This document shows, piece by piece, positions 1-5,328 of a stretch of DNA of 5,328 nt (the first letter of the stretch is position 1; each line of letters opens with the position of its first letter). The notes below the pieces were generated by a model. That model worked only from the letters and a program-made list of their open reading frames with translations. It was not told the origin of the DNA and ran no database searches. The DNA is from Planktomarina sp. (GTDB taxonomy: Bacteria > Pseudomonadota > Alphaproteobacteria > Rhodobacterales > Rhodobacteraceae), in the NCBI GenBank assembly GCA_022425445.1, contig JAKMFM010000154.1:1-5328 (forward strand), given 5' to 3'. The position numbers and the translations under genes were made by a program.

Positions 1-1175
1 GGCCGTTCGAGGCACATAGCGACGCCCATGCCACCACCGATACAGAGCGTGGCCAGGCCGCGTTTGGCTTGGCGCCGCTGCATTTCGAACAGCAATGTGT
101 TCAAGATCCGGCAACCGGACGCGCCGATTGGGTGGCCGATTGCAATTGCGCCGCCGTTGACGTTCACAATAGCTGGATCCCAACCCATGTCTTTATTGAC
201 CGCACAGGCCTGCGCGGCGAAGGCTTCATTGGCTTCTACCAAGTCAAGATCGCTGACAGACCAACCGGCTTTGTCCAGAGCTTTGCGGCTGGCGTAGATG
301 GGTCCGACCCCCATGATTGTTGGGTCAAGCCCGGCTGTAGCATAGCTGACGATACGGGCCAATGGCTCCAGGCCACGTTTTTCAGCCTCTTCTGCGGTCA
401 TCAGCAACACGGCAGCAGCCCCATCGTTGAGGCCCGACGCGTTGGCTGCGGTAACTGTGCCGCCGTCACGCAGAAAGGCAGGCCGCATTTTTTGCATGGC
501 CTCGAGGGTGGCGCCGTGACGGATATATTCATCGGCCTCAACAATGATATCGCCCTTGCGGGTTGACACGGTGAAAGGGGTGATTTCGTCGGCAAATTTA
601 CCCGATTTCTGGGCCGCTTCCGCTTTGTTCTGGCTGGCAACGGCGAATTCATCTTGTGCATTCCGGCTGATTTGCCATTGGGCAGCGACGTTTTCGGCAG
701 TTTGACCCATGTGGTAATTGTTAAAGGCATCCCACAATCCATCCCGGATCATACTGTCGATGTATTTCACGTCACCCATTTTGGTGCCGCTGCGCAGATG
801 TGCAACATGGGGAGATAGGGTCATATTCTCTTGTCCACCGGCGGCCACGACATCGGCATCACCCAGTTGGATGTGCTGGGCAGCCAAAGCAACGGCGCGT
901 AATCCAGATCCGCAAACTTGGTTGATGCTCCATGCGGCAGATTCGATTGGCAATCCGGCATTGATGTGAGCTTGACGCGCTGGGTTTTGGCCTTGGCCGG
1001 CTGTAAGAACTTGGCCTAGGATGGTTTCGCTGACCTCTGAGGGATCGATGCCTGCGCGCGCCACGACAGCTTTCAAGACGGATGTGCCAAGCGCATCGGC
1101 GGGTGTATTGGCGAAGGCGCCCCCAAAGCTGCCAACAGCAGTTCGCGCGGCGGATACGATTACAATATTTGTCAC
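1..1175 (-). CDS. phaA: acetyl-CoA C-acetyltransferase (biosynthetic thiolase), 3' end cut by window edge
   Basis: This cytoplasmic enzyme condenses two acetyl-CoA into acetoacetyl-CoA, the first step of polyhydroxybutyrate synthesis; it can also run in the thiolytic direction. I translated the minus strand from GTG at 1175-1173, which gives 391 codons and no stop before the edge. Family members have about 390-393 residues, so almost nothing is missing. All catalytic signatures are present: NQVCGSG with nucleophile Cys88, NEAFAAQ in the C-terminal half, GHPIGASG with His348, and CIGGGMG with Cys378. The GTG start is chosen because AGGAGA (1187-1182) sits 6 nt upstream and the protein then begins MTNIVIVSAART, as is usual. 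An in-frame ATG at 1190 would add five residues but lacks a good ribosome site. The phaA name (also phbA or atoB) is inferred from sequence style; the usual partner phaB would lie beyond the left edge. Confidence 0.93.
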   Translation of the reverse strand, partial: MTNIVIVSAARTAVGSFGGAFANTPADALGTSVLKAVVARAGIDPSEVSETILGQVLTAGQGQNPARQAHINAGLPIESAAWSINQVCGSGLRAVALAAQHIQLGDADVVAAGGQENMTLSPHVAHLRSGTKMGDVKYIDSMIRDGLWDAFNNYHMGQTAENVAAQWQISRNAQDEFAVASQNKAEAAQKSGKFADEITPFTVSTRKGDIIVEADEYIRHGATLEAMQKMRPAFLRDGGTVTAANASGLNDGAAAVLLMTAEEAEKRGLEPLARIVSYATAGLDPTIMGVGPIYASRKALDKAGWSVSDLDLVEANEAFAAQACAVNKDMGWDPAIVNVNGGAIAIGHPIGASGCRILNTLLFEMQRRQAKRGLATLCIGGGMGVAMCLER

Positions 1176-1300
1176 AAAGTTTCTCCTCATTGATGAGATC
1201 AACCGTCTGCACAGGAATCGTTCACTTTGCGCAGTCTGGTCCTCATATCTGCGCTTGTGTATGAATTTTTTAACCTTTTGACAATGCCGTGCCAGTGGAT

Positions 1301-1339
1301 TTTGCTGCAATAGCGAATAAATTTGCTGCAATGCGGCAA
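1301..1339 (-). promoter_or_regulatory. candidate PhaR-type operator upstream of phaA: two TTTGCTGCAAT copies, second in a near-palindrome
   Basis: TTTGCTGCAAT occurs at 1301-1311 and again at 1322-1332, a 21-bp offset that puts both copies on the same helix face. The second copy is the left half of a 17-bp near-palindrome at 1323-1339, TTGCTGCA-A-TGCGGCAA, with 7 of 8 arm positions paired. Reported PhaR targets in Rhodobacter and Paracoccus are TGC-rich (CTGC-N3/4-GCAG type). The element here reads CTGC-AAT-GCGG, one mismatch from that, and the first copy is a more degraded version. On the minus strand a weak promoter candidate lies just downstream: TTGTCA (1284-1279), 17 bp, then TACACA (1261-1256). 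The repeat and symmetry are seen directly; the regulator is inference. Confidence 0.5.
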
Positions 1340-1368
1340 TATGAGCTAATGGCCAAACGCTACGGCAT

Positions 1369-2154
1369 TTATTGCCGCCAGGGCGGGGTTAGGGTTGGCA
1401 CGCCCAGATGGTAGCCCTGCAGGCAGCCCACACCCAGTTTGGTTAACACATCTGCATCGGAAGCGGTTTCAACATTTTGGGCGATACAAAACATTTCAAA
1501 ACTCCCCGCGATACCGATAACGGCCTGGATCAATGCCTGATTGTCAGCGGATCGCGCCAAGTCTTTGGTGAATTGCCCGTCCATTTTGATTATGTCAAAA
1601 TAAAAATCTCGGAGCTGCACCAGTGATGTTTGCCCGGCACCGAAATTGTCCAAAGCGAAACACAGCTCCAGTTTTTGCATGTCGTTCATGAAATATCGCG
1701 CCACTTCCGGCGCTGCCATGACGCTGTTCTCGGTCATTTCTAAAATGAGATTTGTTGCCAAATTCGGTGACCTTTGAAGACCCTCTTCAAGCGTGCGCAC
1801 CCATTTGGGATATCCAATCGATTGCGCTGACATGTTCACGGAAAGTCGAACGTCGGGTTGCTTGGCCAAAGTTGCCAAGCCCAGCTGCAATGTGGCGCAG
1901 TCAATAAGTCGTCCCAGCTCGTTATTTTCAACCTGTGTGATGAAATCGCGCGCTGGGATATGACGTCCCGCCGGATCAATAATCCGGATCAAACCTTCAT
2001 AAAATACGACATTTTGGGGGGCGCCGGCTTGAATGACCGGTTAGAATGCCAAGGCTGTGCGCCCATATTTCAGCGCGTCTCTGACGGTATCAAGGACATT
2101 CGAATCCCGTTTCGCCACAGCTGCACTCAATGGGTCGGAGAAATTTTGCTCCAT
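1369..2154 (-). pseudogene. EAL-domain (c-di-GMP phosphodiesterase-like) gene interrupted by an in-frame ochre codon
   Basis: Read from ATG at 2154-2152, the frame stays open to TAA at 1371-1369 (261 residues) except for one TAA at 2043-2041, codon 38. The first 37 residues (MEQNFSDPL... to RTALAF) and the segment after the stop (PVIQAG..., then YEGLIRI) form one continuous EAL domain, with the stop exactly where the conserved Gln of 'QPV' belongs; CAA to TAA is a single change. Other landmarks in full-length numbering are Glu53 of the EAL motif (here EGL), Asn107, Glu139 of LEMTE, Asp169, Lys190, Glu229 and Gln246 of QGY. The second Asp of DDFG is Asn170 and the Glu of AEGVE is Gln226, so phosphodiesterase activity is doubtful even if full-length protein were made. 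A residual frame could start at TTG (1992), but that product lacks the first strand and Glu53, and has no well-spaced ribosome site. I read the gene as recently inactivated or needing readthrough; a sequencing error cannot be excluded. It is divergent from tag and points toward phaA. Confidence 0.8.
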
Positions 2155-2195
2155 CTGGATCTCTTAGCCTTTGTGAAAGGTCGCGGTCATAGTCC

Positions 2196-2224
2196 TTGGC
2201 AGCATCGGGCCTGAGCCCTAATAT
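2196..2224 (+). promoter_or_regulatory. probable tag promoter (-35 TTGGCA, 17-bp spacer, -10 TAATAT)
   Basis: TTGGCA at 2196-2201 matches the sigma-70 -35 consensus at 5 of 6 positions. A spacer of exactly 17 bp separates it from TAATAT at 2219-2224. Transcription would begin near 2231, leaving a leader of only about 13 nt before the tag start. The spacer contains the inverted repeat GGGC-CTGA-GCCC (2207-2218), which could be an operator. It is not a terminator, as no T-run follows on either strand. Confidence 0.5.
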
Positions 2225-2234
2225 GAGGTAAATT

Positions 2235-2242
2235 GGAGGTGA
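2235..2242 (+). promoter_or_regulatory. very strong Shine-Dalgarno of tag
   Basis: GGAGGTGA pairs with the 16S rRNA tail over eight bases and ends one base before the tag ATG at 2244. It fixes the start codon and suggests efficient translation despite the very short predicted leader. Confidence 0.7.
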
Positions 2243-2243
2243 A

Positions 2244-2813
2244 ATGGACCGCTGTACTTGGGTTGGAATAGATAAAATTTATCAAGATTATCATGACACA
2301 GAATGGGGCGTGCCGGAATATGACAGCCGAGCACTGTGGGAAAAATTGATTTTAGATGGCTTCCAAGCGGGGCTGAGTTGGATCACGATTCTTAAAAAAC
2401 GCGCAGCTTTCCGGACTGCATTTGCTGGATTTGATCCGCATGAAATCGCGGGCTGGGGCGCAGCTGAGGTGGAGCTGTTGCTGCAAAATCCTAGGATCGT
2501 GCGCCATCGCGGCAAGATTGAAGCGACCATCGGCAATGCGCAGGCCTATTTGCGTTTGGCCGAAGAGATGTCCTTTTCTGACCGGATGTGGGCCTATGTG
2601 GACGGATGCCCGATTGTTGGTCGGTATGAAACATTGGCGCAGGTCCCGACGCAATCGCCGCTGAGCCAGAAGATCTCAAAAGATCTCAAGGCGGCCGGGT
2701 TCAAGTTTTGTGGCCCGACTATCGTTTATGCGTGGATGGAGGCGTGTGGTCTGTTTAACAATCACATGATGAACTGTCATCGTCACCATGTGGTCACGGC
2801 TCTTGCGCGATAA
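2244..2813 (+). CDS. tag: DNA-3-methyladenine glycosylase I
   Basis: Tag removes N3-methyladenine from alkylated DNA, leaving an abasic site for base excision repair in the cytoplasm. The product has 189 residues (E. coli Tag: 187) and is collinear with the family. It opens MDRCTWV with Cys4, then YHDTEWGVPE with Tyr16, His17 and Trp21, then DGFQAGLSWITILKKR including Trp46, then RHRGKI, and GFKFCGPTI near the C-terminus. Cys4, His17, His174 and Cys178 match the zinc-binding set of E. coli Tag. Position 38, Glu in E. coli and lining the base pocket, is Asp here: a conservative change that keeps the acid. The start is fixed by the GGAGGTGA site and the N-terminal zinc Cys. The last 20 bp overlap the 3' end of the convergent tlpA-like gene. 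Constitutive expression from the 2196-2224 promoter is likely; I see no Ada-type site that I can defend. Confidence 0.96.
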   Translation: MDRCTWVGIDKIYQDYHDTEWGVPEYDSRALWEKLILDGFQAGLSWITILKKRAAFRTAFAGFDPHEIAGWGAAEVELLLQNPRIVRHRGKIEATIGNAQAYLRLAEEMSFSDRMWAYVDGCPIVGRYETLAQVPTQSPLSQKISKDLKAAGFKFCGPTIVYAWMEACGLFNNHMMNCHRHHVVTALAR

Positions 2814-3345
2814 CCGCTTTTAAAATCGCCAATGCACTCTCGCTGTGCCAATTGGCGTCGCCCAATAGCCGCGCAATTTCCGCACCCTCTCTATTCAAGA
2901 TTGCCGTAACCGGCAGGCCCAAGATATTCATGGCGCGGGCGAGGCTTTGCCGAGGGTCGCGATGCGCTGGCAGATTGCCAACGCCGATCTGTTCAAAGAA
3001 TTCAGCGATTTTCGCCGGTGGGTTGGGGCCCGTGGCGACGGTGACAACGGTCAAATCAGCGCCGCTCAAGGTCGTTTGAAGGGCGGAAAGCTCTGGCATC
3101 TCTTTGCGGCAGGGCGCGCACCAGGTGGCCCAAAAATTCAGGACCACGACTTTGCCTCGATAGTCAGATAGGCGCAGCTCAGACCCGTCTGCGTGCAGAA
3201 AAACCGTATCGGGCGCAGGTCGCGCTGCGCTGTGGATCTGCAACTTTCGCATATCCCCCGCGCGCAGAGCTTCAAGATCGCCCATGTCTGCATTTGCAGT
3301 GGCGGCGAGGGCCGTATAGAGAACAACAGCAAGAAAGTAACGCAT
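2794..3345 (-). CDS. TlpA-family thiol-disulfide oxidoreductase, exported thioredoxin-like protein
   Basis: The product has 183 residues: a signal sequence or N-terminal anchor followed by a thioredoxin fold. Residues 1-19 (MRYFLAVVLYTALAATANA) form a hydrophobic segment ending in an A-N-A cleavage motif before Asp20. The redox site is FWATWCAPCRKEMPEL, with Cys76 and Cys79, and the cis-proline loop is LGLPVTAIL (Pro145). These are hallmarks of the TlpA/ResA/CcmG group, which keeps periplasmic thiols reduced, often on apocytochromes or cuproproteins. The substrate cannot be told from sequence, and it does not sit in a cytochrome c maturation cluster, so I give no specific symbol. ATG at 3345-3343 is supported by GGGAGT (3356-3351) five bases upstream. 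The gene is divergent from argH, with only 24 bp between the start codons, and overlaps tag tail to tail. Confidence 0.92.
   Translation of the reverse strand: MRYFLAVVLYTALAATANADMGDLEALRAGDMRKLQIHSAARPAPDTVFLHADGSELRLSDYRGKVVVLNFWATWCAPCRKEMPELSALQTTLSGADLTVVTVATGPNPPAKIAEFFEQIGVGNLPAHRDPRQSLARAMNILGLPVTAILNREGAEIARLLGDANWHSESALAILKAVIAQEP
3293..3320 (+). promoter_or_regulatory. possible argH promoter inside the tlpA-like signal-peptide region
   Basis: TTTGCA (3293-3298), a 16-bp spacer and TATAGA (3315-3320) form the best sigma-70-like pair I found upstream of argH. The -35 is poor and the -10 fair. With 24 bp between the divergent starts, the argH promoter must lie within the opposite gene, and this location fits. 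The palindrome CTGCA-TT-TGCAG (3288-3299) overlaps the -35 and could bind a regulator, or could be chance. Confidence 0.3.
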
Positions 3346-3350
3346 AACAC

Positions 3351-3362
3351 ACTCCCAAAGGG
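3351..3362. promoter_or_regulatory. back-to-back ribosome binding sites of the divergent tlpA-like gene and argH
   Basis: The 24-bp gap between the two start codons holds both ribosome sites side by side. GGGAGT on the minus strand (3356-3351) serves the tlpA-like gene with 5 nt spacing, and AAAGGG on the plus strand (3357-3362) serves argH with 7 nt spacing. The two motifs abut without overlap, so the gap is fully used by translation signals. Confidence 0.6.
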
Positions 3363-3369
3363 TTCACTC

Positions 3370-4758
3370 ATGACCAAATCCCAAAATCAAATGTGGGGCG
3401 GACGCTTCGCCGCTGGACCAGATGCCATCATGGAGGCCATCAATGCCTCAATCGGCTTCGACCAACGGATGGCGGTGCAAGATATCCAAGGCAGCCGCGC
3501 CCACGCCGCCATGTTGGGGGCAGCCGGTATCATTTCAGATAGCGACAGTGAGGCCATTGGGGAAGGGCTCCTCACGGTTTTGTCAGAAATTGAGGCTGGA
3601 AACTTCCCGTTTCGGGTGGATTTGGAAGATATTCACATGAATGTGGAGCAGCGCCTCAAAGAGGTGATTGGCGCGCCGGCGGGGAGATTGCATACGGGTC
3701 GCAGCCGCAATGACCAAGTGGCGACAGATTTTCGCCTTTGGGTGCGCGATCAAACTGATGGGGCCATTGCAGGCATTGAGGCGCTGATGAAGGCCTTTTT
3801 GCAGCAAGCCAAGGCGGGGGCTGATTGGGTCATGCCTGGCTTTACGCATCTGCAAACCGCTCAGCCTGTCACCTGGGGTCATCATATGATGGCCTATGTC
3901 GAGATGCTAGCTCGGGATAAATCGCGTTTTGAAGACGCCCGGCGCCGTATGAATGAAAGCCCGCTCGGTGCGGCGGCGCTTGCGGGCACCTCTTTTCCGA
4001 TTGATCGAGAGATGACCGCGGCGGCGTTGGGATTTGACCGCCCAGCGGCCAACTCTTTGGATGCGGTCTCAGACCGTGATTTCGCCTTAGAGTATCTCAG
4101 CTGCGCCAGTATCTGCGCCATGCACCTCAGCCGCTTTGCCGAAGAGCTGGTGATTTGGTCCTCTGCACAATTTCGCTTTGTCACCCTCTCGGATCGGTTT
4201 TCAACAGGGTCGTCGATCATGCCGCAAAAGAAAAATCCTGATGCGGCTGAATTGATCCGGGCAAAGATCGGTAGGATCTTTGGCGCCAATGTTGCTTTGA
4301 TGATGGTGATGAAAGGTCTGCCGCTGACCTATTCCAAGGACATGCAAGAAGATAAGGAGCAGGTCTTTGATGCCGCTGATAATTTGATGCTGGCGCTGGC
4401 GGCGATGAATGGCATGGTTGCGGATATGACCGCGAACCAAGATAGTCTCAAAACAGCTGCCGCGTCGGGGTTCTCAACAGCCACGGATTTGGCCGATTGG
4501 CTGGTGCGCACGCTGGGAATGCCGTTTCGCGAAGCCCATCACGTGACAGGCAGTTTGGTGGCTGTGGCGGAAGAACAAGGCTGCGATCTGCCGGATTTGA
4601 CGCTGGAGCAGATGCAATCTGTACACTCAAAAATTTCGTCCAGTGTCTTTGACGTGCTGGGCGTTGAGAATTCGGTGGCCTCGCGCCTGTCCTATGGCGG
4701 CACGGCGCCTGAACAGGTGCGCCGTCAGATTGCGCGCTGGGAGGCAATTTTGTCATGA
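3370..4758 (+). CDS. argH: argininosuccinate lyase
   Basis: ArgH splits argininosuccinate into arginine and fumarate, the last step of arginine synthesis. It acts as a cytoplasmic homotetramer of the fumarase/aspartase superfamily. The product has 462 residues, normal for bacterial ArgH. It begins MTKSQNQMWGGRF with the family's WGGRF at residues 9-13. Superfamily regions follow in order: HTGRSRNDQV (108-117), FTHLQTAQP with Thr159 and catalytic-region His160, and the signature GSSIMPQKKNPD with catalytic Ser282 on the flexible loop. The C-terminus SYGGTAPEQVRRQ is also typical. The frame is open upstream of the chosen ATG, but that region is antisense to the tlpA-like gene. ATG at 3370 has AAAGGG 7 nt upstream and gives the family N-terminus. 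The stop codon overlaps the next start as ATGA. No truncation or key-residue loss is seen. Confidence 0.97.
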   Translation: MTKSQNQMWGGRFAAGPDAIMEAINASIGFDQRMAVQDIQGSRAHAAMLGAAGIISDSDSEAIGEGLLTVLSEIEAGNFPFRVDLEDIHMNVEQRLKEVIGAPAGRLHTGRSRNDQVATDFRLWVRDQTDGAIAGIEALMKAFLQQAKAGADWVMPGFTHLQTAQPVTWGHHMMAYVEMLARDKSRFEDARRRMNESPLGAAALAGTSFPIDREMTAAALGFDRPAANSLDAVSDRDFALEYLSCASICAMHLSRFAEELVIWSSAQFRFVTLSDRFSTGSSIMPQKKNPDAAELIRAKIGRIFGANVALMMVMKGLPLTYSKDMQEDKEQVFDAADNLMLALAAMNGMVADMTANQDSLKTAAASGFSTATDLADWLVRTLGMPFREAHHVTGSLVAVAEEQGCDLPDLTLEQMQSVHSKISSSVFDVLGVENSVASRLSYGGTAPEQVRRQIARWEAILS

Positions 4759-4862
4759 GATCTCTGCGCCTGTTTATATTTGCCCTCCTGTGTGCTTGTG
4801 GTGCCGATGGGGCACCAGAACGTTCGACACGCGCGCAGGCAGCACCGGACGTGGTCCAATAG
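4755..4862 (+). CDS. very small lipoprotein, LptM-like (lipoprotein-attachment family)
   Basis: This 35-residue frame starts at ATG 4755, overlapping the argH stop as ATGA, so translation is probably coupled. The N-terminus MRSLRLFIFALLCAC has two arginines, a short hydrophobic core and a lipobox LCA|C, making Cys15 the lipidated residue. The mature part is only about 21 residues, CGADGAPERS and onward. A small lipoprotein with a C-G-x-x-G-x-P start just upstream of lysA or dapF is the typical setting of the LptM (YifL/LppL) family, which in E. coli assists disulfide maturation of the LPS translocon protein LptD. I infer that relation from the motif and position; similarity over such a short length cannot prove function. 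The TAG stop merges into the next gene's ribosome site. Confidence 0.72.
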   Translation: MRSLRLFIFALLCACGADGAPERSTRAQAAPDVVQ

Positions 4863-4873
4863 GAGAGACAGAT

Positions 4874-5191
4874 ATGCGACCTTTATTTCTGGGATTGGCC
4901 ATTTGGGGCGCCATTCACCCGATGTATTATTTTATAACTTGGTTTCGCGCCAAGGGGTGGAGTTTGGGTGATATGGTGCAGGCTTGGCATGTGAATGCGG
5001 CCAGCAGCGGTTTGGTTTGGGATCTGACCATTGCCGCCACTGCTTTGAGCCTGTGGATTGTGGCAGAGGTCATTCGAAACCGGAAATTTTTCCATTTGAT
5101 CGCCATTGCTGCCACCTTTGGCATTGGGGTGAGTTGCGGTTTGCCGCTCTACCTCTATCTGCGCAGCGCGCCCGCTCGCGACAACCGGTAG
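4874..5191 (+). CDS. DUF2834 family small integral membrane protein
   Basis: The product is 105 residues with three predicted membrane segments, roughly 4-24, 46-66 and 72-96. The pattern WGAIHPMYYFITW, then VNAASSG..WDL (Asn41, Asp50), then VAEVIRNRK (Glu65, Arg68), ending SCGLPLYLYLR (Pro91, Arg97), is what I know as DUF2834, a family with no established function. ATG at 4874 is chosen over upstream in-frame codons because AGGAGAG (4861-4867) lies just ahead and because the upstream stretch is argH and the lipoprotein gene in other frames. It sits 11 bp after the lipoprotein stop and 85 bp before lysA, so it is probably co-transcribed. The family call is from remembered pattern and no role is assigned. 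Confidence 0.82.
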   Translation: MRPLFLGLAIWGAIHPMYYFITWFRAKGWSLGDMVQAWHVNAASSGLVWDLTIAATALSLWIVAEVIRNRKFFHLIAIAATFGIGVSCGLPLYLYLRSAPARDNR

Positions 5192-5276
5192 CGCCGGTCG
5201 AAAAAATTATGGGGCAGGGGTGTTGCCTGTCTTTGTGAGCGTGATATGCGCAGGTTTTGGAGCGTGGGGCGAAAAG

Positions 5277-5328
5277 ATGGATCACTTTTTATACCGAGAC
5301 GGATGTTTATATGCCGAAGATGTTGCGA
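5277..5328 (+). CDS. lysA: diaminopimelate decarboxylase, first 17 codons only
   Basis: The frame from ATG 5277 reads MDHFLYRDGCLYAEDVA up to the right edge. The M-D-H-F-x-Y-R-x-G-x-L-x-A-E-x-V start is characteristic of LysA in Rhodobacterales, and the position after argH and a small lipoprotein gene matches that arrangement. LysA is a PLP enzyme that converts meso-diaminopimelate to lysine, the last step of lysine synthesis. GGGGC (5266-5270), 6 nt upstream, could serve as a ribosome site. The PLP lysine and all catalytic motifs lie outside the window, so the identification rests on the N-terminus and context. Confidence 0.83.
   Translation, partial: MDHFLYRDGCLYAEDVA

Noticed and set aside
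28..566. Plus-strand open frames opposite the thiolase
   Set aside because: They are antisense shadows of a thiolase with all catalytic motifs, and they have no recognisable domain or ribosome site.
1363..1377. Hairpin CGGCA-TTTAT-TGCCG around the EAL stop codon as a terminator
   Set aside because: The stem is only 5 bp and no T-run follows on the minus strand, so it does not meet the pattern of an intrinsic terminator.
2670..2689. Perfect tandem 10-bp repeat AAGATCTCAA inside tag
   Set aside because: The protein aligns with E. coli Tag without an insertion in this region, and the repeat unit is not a multiple of three, so it is probably a codon coincidence in KISKDLK.
3193..3369. N-terminal extension of argH upstream of 3370
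   Set aside because: The frame is open there but runs antisense to the tlpA-like signal region. ArgH proteins begin a few residues before WGGRF, and the ribosome site fits ATG 3370.
5184..5198. ACCGG-TAGCG-CCGGT hairpin over the DUF2834 stop codon as a terminator before lysA
   Set aside because: It has a 5-bp stem and is followed by CG then an A-run, not a T-run, on the plus strand. The reverse strand has no gene to terminate here. Co-transcription into lysA remains the simpler reading.
5192..5276. A further small gene in the gap before lysA
   Set aside because: The only ATG frame, from about 5210, ends after nine codons, so nothing there can be supported.

Overview
The window looks like chromosomal housekeeping DNA from a marine Rhodobacterales bacterium of the Roseobacter group with only moderate GC. 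This rests on three things: a biosynthetic thiolase of the PHB type, an EAL protein whose wording matches a family I know from Roseobacter genomes, and the cluster argH - small lipoprotein - (DUF2834) - lysA with a divergent tlpA. The species assignment is inference. I see no mobile element, CRISPR array, tRNA or rRNA.

Left part, minus strand (1-2154): a nearly complete acetyl-CoA acetyltransferase gene (phaA type, GTG start at 1175) runs off the left edge with at most a few residues missing. A 193-bp upstream gap holds two TTTGCTGCAAT copies exactly 21 bp apart. The second lies in a 17-bp near-palindrome that resembles reported PhaR targets. Upstream of that is an EAL-domain gene (2154 to 1369) that reads in frame from ATG to stop except for one ochre codon, TAA, where the conserved glutamine of the 'QPV' motif should be. 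It also carries amide substitutions at two active-site acids.

Middle (2196-3345): a monocistronic-looking tag gene (3-methyladenine DNA glycosylase I) with a good promoter and a very strong ribosome binding site. It converges on, and overlaps by 20 bp, a gene for a secreted TlpA-like thiol-disulfide protein.

Right part, plus strand (3370-5328): argH (argininosuccinate lyase) starts only 24 bp from the tlpA start. It is followed by a 35-residue lipoprotein gene coupled through ATGA, a three-segment DUF2834 membrane protein, and the first 17 codons of lysA (diaminopimelate decarboxylase). This looks like one transcription unit joining the last step of arginine synthesis, the last step of lysine synthesis, and two small envelope proteins.

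I found no wholly new system. The points most worth a second look are the interrupted, active-site-degenerate EAL gene, the paired operator in front of phaA, and the small lipoprotein/DUF2834 pair between argH and lysA.
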